A stretch of 64,000 nt of DNA from DASXTC01 sp036505635 (GTDB lineage: Bacteria; Acidobacteriota; Polarisedimenticolia; JACPZX01; DASXTC01), in assembly GCA_036505635.1 (NCBI GenBank), contig DASXTC010000026.1, forward strand, positions 48,334 through 112,333, read 5' to 3'. The notes below the pieces were generated by a model. The model had not been told where the DNA came from. It made no database searches and was given only the letters and a program-made list of their open reading frames with translations. Shown here piece by piece: positions 16,202 to 24,639 of the stretch (its first letter is position 1; every line of letters begins with the position of its first letter). Position numbers and translations under genes: made by a program.

Positions 16202-17437
16202 ATGAACATCCCCGAGATCATGACGGGCGGGATTACGGAGATCCGCCATCACAAGCTCAGGGCGTTCCTGACCCTCATCGGGATGATCCTCGGCACGATG
16301 TCGATCGTCTTCATGACCTCGATGCTCAACGGGATCATCATCTCGGTCTGGTCCGGGTTCGAGCAACTCGGCTACGACGGGGTCCTTTACGTGGTCGCGA
16401 GGCAGCCCAGGAACACCATGGAGCGGGCGCGCTTCAACCAGTCCGAAGGGTTGCGTCCCGAGGACGCCGATATCCTCCTGGCCCGCCGCGAGCTGGTGAG
16501 AGACGCCGCGCCGGTCCAGCAGGCCGAGCTGATCTTCTCGGCTGGCGGCGTGCGCCGCGAAGTGCGGGTGATGGGAGTGACGCCCCCGTATGCGGCCGTG
16601 AGAAAGAGGTTCTCGGCCGTCGGGAGGTTCTTCAACGACAACGACCTGAGGACCTTCGGCAAGGTCTGCATCCTGGGACACCGGCTCAACAAACGGCTGT
16701 TCGGCTCAGAGGACCCGCTCGGCAAGGAGGTCACGGTGGGCGGCGCGCGCTTCATCGTCGTGGGTGTCGGCGCCGAGCTGGGCAACACCTTCGTCAACGA
16801 CAGCGAGTTCATCCGCGAGATGGAGGGGGCGATGATCCCGCTGACGACATTGAGGAGGTACTTCGCGGGCGAGGAGTCGCCTCTGTCCTACATCGCCGTC
16901 AAGACCACGGCCGTCAAGTCGCTTGGCTCGGTGCAGGCGGAGGTCGAGGCCGCGCTGTCGGTCGCGCACCACGGTATCGGGGACTTCCAGGTCGAGAACA
17001 TCGCTCAGGATATGCTGCGGGAGCGCGACCAGGTGGACGAGATCGTCACCAACTGGCAGATCGTGCTCGGCACCATCGCCGGCATCTCGCTCCTGGTGGG
17101 CGGGATCGGGCTGCTGTCGGTCATGATCATCTCGATCAATGAGAGACTCTACGAGATCGGGATGCGCAAGGCGATCGGCGCGAGCGATCTGGAGATATTC
17201 CTCCAGTTCATGGTCGAGTCGATCACCCTGGCGCTCACCGGCGCGGGCATCGGGGTCGGGCTGGGGGTGGGTCTGACAACGTCGCTCTCGGGCTTTTTCC
17301 CCTCGGGACTTCCGATCGACTGGGGCGGGGCGGCGTGGGCGGTCGGACTCGCGATCTCGCTGGGGATCCTGTTCGGGCTCTATCCCGCCATCAAGGCTTC
17401 GCGCATGGATCCCGTCGAGGCGATGCGGGCGGTCTGA
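16202..17437 (+). CDS. MacB/FtsX-type ABC permease, second subunit
   Basis: The 411-residue permease has the same layout as its upstream neighbour: one N-terminal membrane segment, a periplasmic domain, then three C-terminal segments with YEIGMRKAIGAS as the coupling motif and the ending PVEAMRAV. The two permeases are clearly paralogous but differ in the periplasmic domain, which points to a heterodimer with an asymmetric substrate entry. It follows the first permease with no gap and ends the operon. A repeat-rich intergenic region follows. Confidence 0.9.
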   Translation: MNIPEIMTGGITEIRHHKLRAFLTLIGMILGTMSIVFMTSMLNGIIISVWSGFEQLGYDGVLYVVARQPRNTMERARFNQSEGLRPEDADILLARRELVRDAAPVQQAELIFSAGGVRREVRVMGVTPPYAAVRKRFSAVGRFFNDNDLRTFGKVCILGHRLNKRLFGSEDPLGKEVTVGGARFIVVGVGAELGNTFVNDSEFIREMEGAMIPLTTLRRYFAGEESPLSYIAVKTTAVKSLGSVQAEVEAALSVAHHGIGDFQVENIAQDMLRERDQVDEIVTNWQIVLGTIAGISLLVGGIGLLSVMIISINERLYEIGMRKAIGASDLEIFLQFMVESITLALTGAGIGVGLGVGLTTSLSGFFPSGLPIDWGGAAWAVGLAISLGILFGLYPAIKASRMDPVEAMRAV

Positions 17438-17444
17438 AGTCGCC

Positions 17445-17500
17445 GGAGGATTCCCCGTCGCTCCGTGTCTCGAGACCTGGGGCCGCTCGGGGAATCCTCC
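17445..17500. repeat. 12-bp inverted repeat
   Basis: GGAGGATTCCCC (17445-17456) is exactly complementary to GGGGAATCCTCC (17489-17500). It starts 7 bp past the permease stop, so it can act as a transcript-end hairpin, although the loop is long (32 nt). Confidence 0.75.
17458..17498 (+). repeat. 41-bp direct repeat unit, copy A
   Basis: It starts TCGCTCCGTGTCT and ends GGGGAATCCT. About 30 of 41 positions match copy B at 17728-17768, with identical spacing between the two conserved ends. Confidence 0.65.
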
Positions 17501-17594
17501 TACGGGCACCGCTCGCGCTCGCCTGGGCGTCGCGCGGGAACTCCATCGCAGGGCCGTCGACAGCGAGCCTGATTGGCGGAGCGGCTTTTCAGGT

Positions 17595-17736
17595 GCGGAG
17601 CGAGGGAACCCCACCCGAGGGCCCTCTTGAGCGAGGTCGATCGCCCGAGCCGGGCGAGGGCACCGAGCGAAAGGGAGGCGCGCCCACAGCCGGGCGAGGA
17701 CGCGCCGTGCCCGATGGTGGGGTTCCCTCGCTCCGC
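17595..17736. repeat. perfect 21-bp inverted repeat enclosing a 100-bp core
   Basis: The left arm at 17595-17615 begins GCGGAGCGAGGGAACC. The right arm at 17716-17736 is its exact reverse complement over 21 bp. The 100-bp core holds further CCGGGCGAGG repeats and no coding frame. Confidence 0.8.
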
Positions 17737-17768
17737 GTCTGGAGGTCGAACGTCGCCGGGGGAATCCT
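17728..17768 (+). repeat. 41-bp direct repeat unit, copy B
   Basis: It starts TCGCTCCGCGTCT and ends GGGGAATCCT, in the same order and spacing as copy A, exactly 270 bp away. Its first bases overlap the right arm of the 21-bp inverted repeat. Confidence 0.65.
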
Positions 17769-17782
17769 TTCCGTATCTCGGG

Positions 17783-18298
17783 CTAGCGAGGTGCAGCCTG
17801 CAGCAGCGGTGTCACCGCCGCTTTGAGCTGAACGAAGGAGGTGGGGCCGATGATCCTCTTCACGAGACGCCCCTCGCGGTCGTACACGAAGGTCGCTGGC
17901 AGGGAACCCGACCACTCCTTGTCGACGGCGTTGATGAAGTCCTCGTCGTTCTCCGCGCTCGCGTCCCGAATGTAGGCCGGGAAGCTCGCGCCCTGCGCGT
18001 CGAGAAACGGGATGACGGCGCCCTCGAGCGCCGAGGCCATATCCATGGAGATGGCGATGACCCGGAGGCCGCGGCCCCCCAGCTCTCGATGCAGCTTCAC
18101 CAGATCGGGGAACTCCTCGCGGCACGGGTCGCACCAGGTGGCCCACATGTTGACCACCACCGGCCGGCCCTTGTGCGATGCCAGCATCGCGGCGAAGCCC
18201 CGCCGGTCGATGCCGGCCACCCGGGGCGTAGACGCGGCCCCCGCCGCCGCGACGGCGAGCGCCGCCGCGGCAAGCAGAAGCCCCCACTTCGACCGCAT
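17783..18298 (-). CDS. exported TlpA/ResA-like thioredoxin-fold protein
   Basis: The 171-residue protein has a signal peptide or N-terminal anchor (about 1-22) and a thioredoxin fold with the active site WATWCDPCREEFP. The cis-proline region follows in SLPATFVYD. The family reduces disulfides in the periplasm, often for cytochrome c maturation, or acts as a general thiol reductase. It lies 3 bp after the redoxin gene, so both are probably made from one message and act on related substrates. Confidence 0.87.
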   Translation of the reverse strand: MRSKWGLLLAAAALAVAAAGAASTPRVAGIDRRGFAAMLASHKGRPVVVNMWATWCDPCREEFPDLVKLHRELGGRGLRVIAISMDMASALEGAVIPFLDAQGASFPAYIRDASAENDEDFINAVDKEWSGSLPATFVYDREGRLVKRIIGPTSFVQLKAAVTPLLQAAPR

Positions 18299-18301
18299 GT
18301 C

Positions 18302-18925
18302 TCAGCCCCGCTTGATCGTGCAGCCGAAGGCCTTGGACTCCCTCTTCGCGATCTCCTGGCCGGTGATGAGCGCGTCGAGCGCGGCCTTGAGATCCCGGGT
18401 CTTGACTCCCGATGGGTCCTGGGAGTCGTCGATGCGCCCGTGGTAGCGCAGGATCCCCGCGGCGTCCACGAGGTAGACCTCGGGGGTGACCGACGCGGCC
18501 ACCTTGTCGGCGTAAGCGTTGCCCGAGTCCTTCAGCACGGGGAAATTCCAGCCATGGCCCTTCGCGTGCGACGCCATCTCGGCGGGGTCCTCCATCTTGT
18601 TGGCGTTGATGCCGAGGAACTGGAACCCTTTGGGCTGGTACTCCGCCGCCAGCTCGATCATCCTCTCGTTGTAGGCGTTGGAGACGGGGCACTTGGTCGA
18701 GACGAAGATGAGGACGACTCCCTTGCCGCCGTGATACCGGGCCAGCGTGTGCTCCACGCCCGCGAAGTCCGACAACTTGAAGTCGGGCATCGGGTTGCCC
18801 AGGAGCGCGCTGGGAGTTCCCTCACCGGCGTAGCAGGTCGGGGCGGCCGAAAGGGCTGTGGCCGCGCAGGCGGCGAGGATCAGGACGGACAGCCCCGGAG
18901 AACGAAAGAAGTCATGCAGACGCAT
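18302..18925 (-). CDS. exported redoxin (AhpC/TSA-like thioredoxin-fold protein)
   Basis: The 207-residue protein has a signal peptide (about 1-33) and a redoxin domain with STKCPVSNAYN, where a single Cys replaces the CxxC of thioredoxins, as in a known redoxin subgroup. The C-terminal FGCTIK tail is shared with that subgroup and supplies a second Cys that could resolve a disulfide. The likely role is periplasmic thiol or peroxide chemistry. CAGGAGGTCTCG directly precedes the ATG, a strong ribosome binding site. It is the middle gene of a DUF309-redoxin-TlpA series. Confidence 0.82.
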   Translation of the reverse strand: MRLHDFFRSPGLSVLILAACAATALSAAPTCYAGEGTPSALLGNPMPDFKLSDFAGVEHTLARYHGGKGVVLIFVSTKCPVSNAYNERMIELAAEYQPKGFQFLGINANKMEDPAEMASHAKGHGWNFPVLKDSGNAYADKVAASVTPEVYLVDAAGILRYHGRIDDSQDPSGVKTRDLKAALDALITGQEIAKRESKAFGCTIKRG

Positions 18926-18978
18926 CGAGACCTCCTGAAGGACGTGATTGGGTCAGGACGGATGATGGTGACCGCTGA

Positions 18979-19326
18979 TTATAGCTCGGCACGGGCGTAC
19001 ATGACGGGAGGCGGGAACGAAACCCCCGCCTCGATGGCCCGTAAGACCCTCCTGAGAGCTTCGGCGAGCCCGGCGATGTCGACTCCGGGCCGGCAGGAAG
19101 GGGAGGCGGCCTCCAGCTTGGCCAGCCCCTTTCCGAGCAGCGTGCGGGCCGAGGCCGGCTCGCAGCGCTGGTGCTTGACCAGCCCCGCGCAGGCCTGGAC
19201 GATCCCCTGGTAGACGAGCCGGCGGTCTCCCGCCGAGGCCCGCCAGAGATCCTCGAAGACCTCGTGAGCTTCGAAGTAGAGTCCGGTGTTGAACAGCGCA
19301 ATGCCGCGCTCCAGCGAGTCGCTCAT
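18979..19326 (-). CDS. DUF309 family protein
   Basis: The 115-residue helical protein carries the DUF309 signature FNTGLYFEAHEVFEDLW followed by LVYQGIVQACAGLVKHQ. The family has no established function. The ATG at 19326 is preferred over an upstream frame extension to 19407, because the conserved domain starts a few residues later. It diverges from sppA and lies 53 bp upstream of the redoxin gene. Confidence 0.82.
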   Translation of the reverse strand: MSDSLERGIALFNTGLYFEAHEVFEDLWRASAGDRRLVYQGIVQACAGLVKHQRCEPASARTLLGKGLAKLEAASPSCRPGVDIAGLAEALRRVLRAIEAGVSFPPPVMYARAEL

Positions 19327-19412
19327 GTGGGCTTTGCCCCCCGGATCTGGTAAGGTTTGCGCCTGACGACATTGATGATAGCTGCAAGGTCCAAGACGCG
19401 GAGGCATGAGTC

Positions 19413-21149
19413 ATGACCAGGGGAGCCAGGGGTTGCCTTCTCATCGCGGCGGCGATGCTTTTCGTCATCGGGGTGGTTGCCCTTGCCGTCATGCTCGCGG
19501 GCGGCGTGCGGAAGGGCACCGTCCTGCAGGTGACGATCGCGGGCGACGTCGTCGAGGACAAGGATGACTCCCTGGAGGCCCGTCTCTTCCAGGGGGACGT
19601 GACCCTTCTTCGCGACATCACGCATGCCGTGGACCGCGCGCGCAAGGACGATCGGATCACCGGCATCATGGCGGTCATCAAGCCCTACTCGATGGGGCTG
19701 GCCAAGGTCCAGGAGATCCGCGACAGCATCCAGGCGTTCCGGGCCTCCGGCAAATGGGCCGTCGTCTACATGGACACGGCCGGCGAGTTCGGCGGCGGCA
19801 ACTCGCCCTACTACCTCGCGACGGCCTTCGACGAGATCTGGCTGTCGCCTCCCGGCGACCTCAACCTCTACGGTCTGTTCGGCGCGGTGACCTTCATCCG
19901 CGGGACGCTCGACAAGCTCGGGATCTATCCGGACTTCGACAGCATCGGAAAATACAAGAACGCCAAGGACATCTACACCGAGAAGAAGATGACCGAGGCG
20001 CACCGCGAAGCCACGATGATGTACCTGCAGGACTGGTACGACCAGATCGTCGCCGGCGTCGCCGAGGGGCGCAAGCTGGACGCCGCCCGGGTCAGCGCGC
20101 TGATCAACGAAGGGCCCTTCATCAGCAAGGAGGCGCTCGACAAAGGGCTGGTGGATCATCTCGGCTACTTCGACGAGTTCGAGGACGCGGTCAAGGAGAA
20201 GGCCGGCGGCGACCTCAACACGATGAAGTTCCGGGACTATCTCGACTCGCGGGGAGGCTCGGTGGGGCACCGGAAGATCGCCGTCATCACCGGGATGGGG
20301 ATCATCGTGACGGGCAAGAGCCAGAACAACCCGCTCGCCGGGGCCATCATGGGATCCGACACAATCACGGAGGCGTTCCGGCGGGCGCGCCGTGACAAGA
20401 GCGTCAAGGCGATCGTCTTCCGCGTCGACTCACCGGGCGGATCGGCGGTGGCATCCGACCTGATCTGGCGCGAGACGCAGCTCGCCAGGAAGGAGAAGCC
20501 GGTCGTCATTTCGATGTCCGACGTGGCCGCTTCGGGGGGCTACTACGTCTCGGCCGGCGCCACGAAGGTCGTGACCCAGCCGGGCACCATCACGGGATCG
20601 ATCGGGGTCGTGGCGGGCAAGATGGTGACGACGGGCCTGTACGACTGGATCGGGCTCACCCGCGAGACGCTGGGGATCGGAGACCACGCGGGCTTCTACT
20701 ACACCGGCCAGAAGTTCTCGGCCGAGGAGAAGGTGATCTACTGGAAGTTCATGAACAAGATCTACGACAATTTCACCGGGATGGTGGCCACGGGCCGGGG
20801 CATGACCAGAGAGGCCGTCGACAAGATCGGCCAGGGGCACGTCTGGTCCGGCACGCGCGCCAAGGGGCTCGGCCTCGTCGACGAGCTGGGGGGCATGTCG
20901 AAGGCGATCGAGCTCGCCAAGAAAGAGGCGGGCATCCCGGACGACGAGGAGGTGCGCCTCGTCTACCTGCCGGAGAAGAAGACCCTGCTCCAGAACCTCC
21001 TGTGGCCCGAGGAGGACGCGCGGGCCCGCACGGTGCTGGCCGGTCTGCCGCGCGAGGTGCGCGCCGGCATGCGCGATCTCTACGGTCTGAGCCTGCTCGG
21101 AAACGAGCGCGTCCTGCTCCTGTCGGAGCCGGCGGTCTCAGCGCCCTAG
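19413..21149 (+). CDS. sppA: signal peptide peptidase SppA, long (67K) form
   Basis: The 578-residue protein has an N-terminal membrane anchor (about 8-30) and two tandem S49 domains, the architecture of E. coli-type SppA. The probable general base is Lys182 in GKYKNAKD (first domain) and the nucleophile Ser374 in DVAASGGYY (second domain). SppA degrades signal peptides left in the membrane after cleavage. GGAGG lies 8 nt before ATG 19413. Its TAG stop is built into the left arm of a perfect inverted repeat at 21145-21198. Confidence 0.93.
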   Translation: MTRGARGCLLIAAAMLFVIGVVALAVMLAGGVRKGTVLQVTIAGDVVEDKDDSLEARLFQGDVTLLRDITHAVDRARKDDRITGIMAVIKPYSMGLAKVQEIRDSIQAFRASGKWAVVYMDTAGEFGGGNSPYYLATAFDEIWLSPPGDLNLYGLFGAVTFIRGTLDKLGIYPDFDSIGKYKNAKDIYTEKKMTEAHREATMMYLQDWYDQIVAGVAEGRKLDAARVSALINEGPFISKEALDKGLVDHLGYFDEFEDAVKEKAGGDLNTMKFRDYLDSRGGSVGHRKIAVITGMGIIVTGKSQNNPLAGAIMGSDTITEAFRRARRDKSVKAIVFRVDSPGGSAVASDLIWRETQLARKEKPVVISMSDVAASGGYYVSAGATKVVTQPGTITGSIGVVAGKMVTTGLYDWIGLTRETLGIGDHAGFYYTGQKFSAEEKVIYWKFMNKIYDNFTGMVATGRGMTREAVDKIGQGHVWSGTRAKGLGLVDELGGMSKAIELAKKEAGIPDDEEVRLVYLPEKKTLLQNLLWPEEDARARTVLAGLPREVRAGMRDLYGLSLLGNERVLLLSEPAVSAP

Positions 21150-21198
21150 TGTGTCCGAGTAATGGCTCGGGCCCAAGCCATTACTCGGACACACTAGG
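21145..21198. repeat. perfect 23-bp inverted repeat between convergent genes
   Basis: The left arm (21145-21167, starting CCTAGTGTGTCCGAGTAATG) and right arm (21176-21198) are exact reverse complements around an 8-nt GC-rich loop. The sppA stop codon lies inside the left arm, and the HEAT-repeat gene ends 16 bp beyond the right arm. It could be a bidirectional terminator or a mobile repeat. The core CTCGGACACACT recurs at 58224-58235. Confidence 0.85.
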
Positions 21199-21213
21199 CC
21201 TTCCGGTGCCGGG

Positions 21214-22920
21214 TCACATCAGATACTGGCCGGAAGGCCCGCTGCCTGTGTCGGGCCCTTCGGGGGAGCCTTTCCAGTAGTCGTCGATCGCCTTGAGGAT
21301 CGATTCTTCCTCGGGGACCGGCAGGTTGTTGATCGCGCCCACCAGCAGCAGGGCGTGACCCACCATGGCGGGGCTCCGGCCGAGCCAGCGCCGGAGGTGG
21401 GGGAAGAGATCCGGATGGCCGAGCAGGGCGACCGCCTCGGCGCCGGACTCGGGCCCCACGGTCTCGAAGATCTCGTCGAAGTGTTCGATCACGACCTTCA
21501 GGCATTCCTCGCGCGAGATCTCGCAGGTGATCCGCACGAGGCTCAGCACCGCTTCGGGATTCGCCCCGCCGCGTCCCAGCAGCATTCGCGTGTGCTCGAC
21601 CACCGGCTCGCCGATCCGGGCCAGAGCGCGCTCGGCCGCTCCGTAGATGTACGGGTTGTCGTCGGCGAGGTGCGCGGCGACCTCGGGCACCAGGTCGACC
21701 GTGCCGAAGTGGCCCAGCGTGTCGAGCGCCATCGCCTTGGAGAAGAAGGGCCCGCGCGCCTCGAGGGTGCGCAGGCACCAGTCGATGACGCGGAACCGGC
21801 CCGGGCCCGAGCCGGCGACCCGCGCGATGCGGGCGGGCAGCGACTTGAGCAGACAGGAAGTCTCCACACCGGCCAGCGCCATCAGCGATTCGAGATCCTC
21901 GCCGGCCTCCTCGAACTCCAGCAGGAAATTGCGGTAGATCGACGCCTTGACGGTGGCCGCGATCAGGACCCCGATCAGCCACTGCTGCATCGCGGGCTCG
22001 AGGCGGTCGGCCAGGTCGAGGATCTGCGGGGTCTGGAAGGCCCGGCCCAGCGCGTCGAGCCGCCGGGGCAGCGCGTCGTCCGCCTTGGCCGTCAGGGAAC
22101 CGGCGCGCGTGCGGACGTAGCCGCCCAGGGCCGCCGCGATCTCGGAGAACTGCCCCTCCTGCAGCCGGCGGGCCAGCTCCGCGCGCGCCTCCGCGGAGAT
22201 GGCCGCCCGGACGTCGATGTCGTAGGCGCTCTCTATGGCCCGCAGCGTCCGGTCGAGATCGATTCTGCCGCTGCGGTCGGTGCGCACACACCATCCGCAA
22301 TCCTCGAGCTGCAGCTCTTCGATCAGGACACGGATGCACGACTCGAGCTGATCCAGACCGCGGAAGTGAAGCGCCGTGATCCACTTCTGGATCAGCTCGC
22401 CGAAGTCGGAGGGCGCGAGCAGCGAGATGGCGCCCCGGAGCGCCGCGGGCTCGGCGAACAGCTCGGGGCGTCGCAGGAGGAACTCCCGCGCCCTCTCGCC
22501 GGCCGCCTCCCAACCAGGGCTCTGCTTCCTTGCGGCCATGGCGGCCAGCGCCGCCACCATCAGAGCGAGGCACCCTTCGGGGACGTCGCGCTGGTGGAGG
22601 GCGGCGGCCGCGACTTCAGGTGTCCCTTCATAGCCGAGCGTCGCCAGCGCCTCCACGCATCGGCCCGGCGTCATCCCGCTTCCCCGCCTGAACCCCTTGA
22701 GCAGGGCCGGGATGTGGTGTTGGGTGCCGTGCTGGCCGAGGTGCTCGGCCACGAGATCCGGTGTGGCGTCGTGGTCGTCCAGGATCAGGTCGGCGATGGT
22801 ATCGGGGGCCTCGGCAGGGAAGAGCATCGCCAGCCGATCCGCGGCCCAGTAGCGCACCTCGGGGTCTTCGTACCGGGTGAACCGGGCGAGCTGATCAAAC
22901 GACCAGAGAAGGTGGGACAT
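21214..22920 (-). CDS. HEAT-repeat protein of unknown function
   Basis: This 568-residue soluble protein is mainly helical. It opens with HEAT-like repeats (EDPEVRYWAADRLAM, near residue 18) and closes with more (RVIDWCLRTLEARGPF through NPYIYGAAERALARIG, about 385-445). No catalytic motif is visible; the middle (about 170-350) is unlike a known domain. HEAT proteins are usually scaffolds for protein complexes. It ends near the 23-bp inverted repeat, convergent with sppA, and is divergent from the helicase gene. Confidence 0.65.
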   Translation of the reverse strand: MSHLLWSFDQLARFTRYEDPEVRYWAADRLAMLFPAEAPDTIADLILDDHDATPDLVAEHLGQHGTQHHIPALLKGFRRGSGMTPGRCVEALATLGYEGTPEVAAAALHQRDVPEGCLALMVAALAAMAARKQSPGWEAAGERAREFLLRRPELFAEPAALRGAISLLAPSDFGELIQKWITALHFRGLDQLESCIRVLIEELQLEDCGWCVRTDRSGRIDLDRTLRAIESAYDIDVRAAISAEARAELARRLQEGQFSEIAAALGGYVRTRAGSLTAKADDALPRRLDALGRAFQTPQILDLADRLEPAMQQWLIGVLIAATVKASIYRNFLLEFEEAGEDLESLMALAGVETSCLLKSLPARIARVAGSGPGRFRVIDWCLRTLEARGPFFSKAMALDTLGHFGTVDLVPEVAAHLADDNPYIYGAAERALARIGEPVVEHTRMLLGRGGANPEAVLSLVRITCEISREECLKVVIEHFDEIFETVGPESGAEAVALLGHPDLFPHLRRWLGRSPAMVGHALLLVGAINNLPVPEEESILKAIDDYWKGSPEGPDTGSGPSGQYLM

Positions 22921-23112
22921 CGATTCCCCGAGGCGACTCCTGGTGCGGGCCGGAGGCGGCTCGCGCGCCGGCGTTGAGCCGGCTCATCCCCAAGCACAGC
23001 GGAGAGTCTATATCAAATGTCCGCACAGTGTAAGGGACGAGCCGGAGAACGCCCCGACGACGGTTCGCGCGCCCGCATGTGTTAGACTGGCGCCCTTGCT
23101 CAGGGAGGTATC

Positions 23113-24639
23113 CTGCCACTGTCGGGACCCGCGACAACATTCAGATTCACCGAGCTCGGCCTCAAGCCCGAGCTTCAGGCCGCGATCGACGCGGCCGGCT
23201 ACGTCGAGTGCACTCCGATCCAGGCCCAGGTCATCCCCGAGGCGCTCCTGCGCAAGGACGTCACCGGGATGGCCCAGACCGGCACCGGCAAGACCGCGGC
23301 GTTTCTCATCCCGATCCTCCAGCAGATCGAGCCGAGCGGCGATGTGCAGGCCCTCGTCGTCACGCCGACCCGCGAGCTGGCGATCCAGGTGTGCGGCGAG
23401 GCCGAGAAGCTCGCCCGCAACCTGCCCGTGCGCGCCGCGGCGATCTACGGCGGCACATCCCACGGCCACCAGCGGCGAGAGATCTTCTCAGGCGTGGACA
23501 TCGTGGTGGGCACCCCCGGCCGCTTGATCGACTTCGTCAAGAACGCCATCCTGAGGATGCGGTTCCTCAAGTGGCTCGTTCTCGACGAGGCGGACCGGAT
23601 GCTCGACATGGGGTTCATCGACGACATCGACTTTCTCTGCCGCCGGGCGCCGCCGTCGCGCCAGACAATGCTCTTCTCGGCGACCCTGCCGCCGCCGATC
23701 CTGAAAATAGCCGAGGCCTACATGATGAACCCCGTTCAGGTGCAGGTGTCCCCCTCCACTATGGTCGCCGACCGGGTCCGTCAGGACATCTATCGTGTCA
23801 GCGAGAGGGGGAAGATGCCGCTCCTGCTCGACATCCTGAGAAAGGAGTCGCCCGGACGCTGCCTCATCTTCACCGCGCGGCGCGAATCGACCGGCGAGAT
23901 CATGAGATGGCTGCGCGAGCAGGGGTTCGAGGCGGCGAGGCTCTCGAGCCTGCAGGAGCAGCGCCACCGCGAGGGCATCATGGACATGTTCCGCCGGGGC
24001 GAGATACACATTCTGGTGGCGACGGACGTGGCGGGCCGCGGCATCGACATCGGGGGGATCACGCATGTCATCAACTTCGACATCCCGATGGAAGCCGACG
24101 ACTACGTGCACCGCATCGGCCGGACGGCGAGGGCCGGGGCGGAAGGGCACGCCATCACCTTCGTCACCGCGAAGGACCTCAAGAAGCTGGCCATGATTCG
24201 CCGGCTGACCGGAATGGATCTGCCCCTGGAGGCCCACGGACCGGACGGCACGGTCGTCCCCATCGAGGACGAGTCGGACGAACGGGCGGGTGGGACGGGC
24301 GCCCGCGATGGGCGGCGTCGCGGTACGGGACGTCGTCCCGCGGCACGATCCTCCCCGCCGTCCCGCGGGACACGTGCGGGGCGCCCGGCGCGCGCTTCCC
24401 ATGAGGGACATGCCGGCCACGCCGGCCACGCCGGACAGGCTGGCCATACTGGCCACGCAAACCGCGCCGCCCACGCCTCTCACGCTCCCCGCGCCGCCGA
24501 AGCTCCTCGGGCCGAAGGAGGGGGCGCGCGGTCGGAGGCGGCTCCCAAGGCAGCCGGCGGCGGGAGGCGCCGCCGCCGCGGTGGGCGCGGCAGAAAGCGC
24601 GGCGGTGGTGGCGGCGGAGGCCACGGGCACGGCCCATGA
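23113..24639 (+). CDS. DEAD-box RNA helicase with a basic Gly/His-rich tail
   Basis: All core motifs are present: Q motif in CTPIQAQ, Walker A AQTGTGKT, DEAD in VLDEADRM, SAT, and HRIGRTARAG. It probably remodels structured RNA in cold adaptation, ribosome assembly or decay. No ATG, GTG or TTG lies between the in-frame TAG at 23083 and the Q motif. GGGAGG at 23103-23108 is followed by in-frame CTG codons at 23113 and 23119, so a CTG start is the best reading; an ATG at 23269 would remove the Q motif. The tail (last ~110 residues) has a GHAGHAGH-type repeat, then Arg-Gly-rich sequence. The stop overlaps the MoxR start. Confidence 0.85.
   Translation: MPLSGPATTFRFTELGLKPELQAAIDAAGYVECTPIQAQVIPEALLRKDVTGMAQTGTGKTAAFLIPILQQIEPSGDVQALVVTPTRELAIQVCGEAEKLARNLPVRAAAIYGGTSHGHQRREIFSGVDIVVGTPGRLIDFVKNAILRMRFLKWLVLDEADRMLDMGFIDDIDFLCRRAPPSRQTMLFSATLPPPILKIAEAYMMNPVQVQVSPSTMVADRVRQDIYRVSERGKMPLLLDILRKESPGRCLIFTARRESTGEIMRWLREQGFEAARLSSLQEQRHREGIMDMFRRGEIHILVATDVAGRGIDIGGITHVINFDIPMEADDYVHRIGRTARAGAEGHAITFVTAKDLKKLAMIRRLTGMDLPLEAHGPDGTVVPIEDESDERAGGTGARDGRRRGTGRRPAARSSPPSRGTRAGRPARASHEGHAGHAGHAGQAGHTGHANRAAHASHAPRAAEAPRAEGGGARSEAAPKAAGGGRRRRRGGRGRKRGGGGGGGHGHGP

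Larger units (their letters stand above)
17438..17782. repeat. repeat-rich intergenic region, no gene seen
   Basis: This 345-bp stretch between the second permease and the TlpA-like gene has no credible coding frame. It contains two nested inverted repeats and two direct copies of a 41-bp unit, listed separately. It may terminate both convergent transcripts, or be a remnant of a REP-like or MITE-like element. Confidence 0.7.

Noticed and set aside
24404..24470. CRISPR-like or tandem DNA repeat
   Set aside because: The short repeats encode the His/Gly tail of the helicase in frame, with 9-12 bp periods and no spacer structure.
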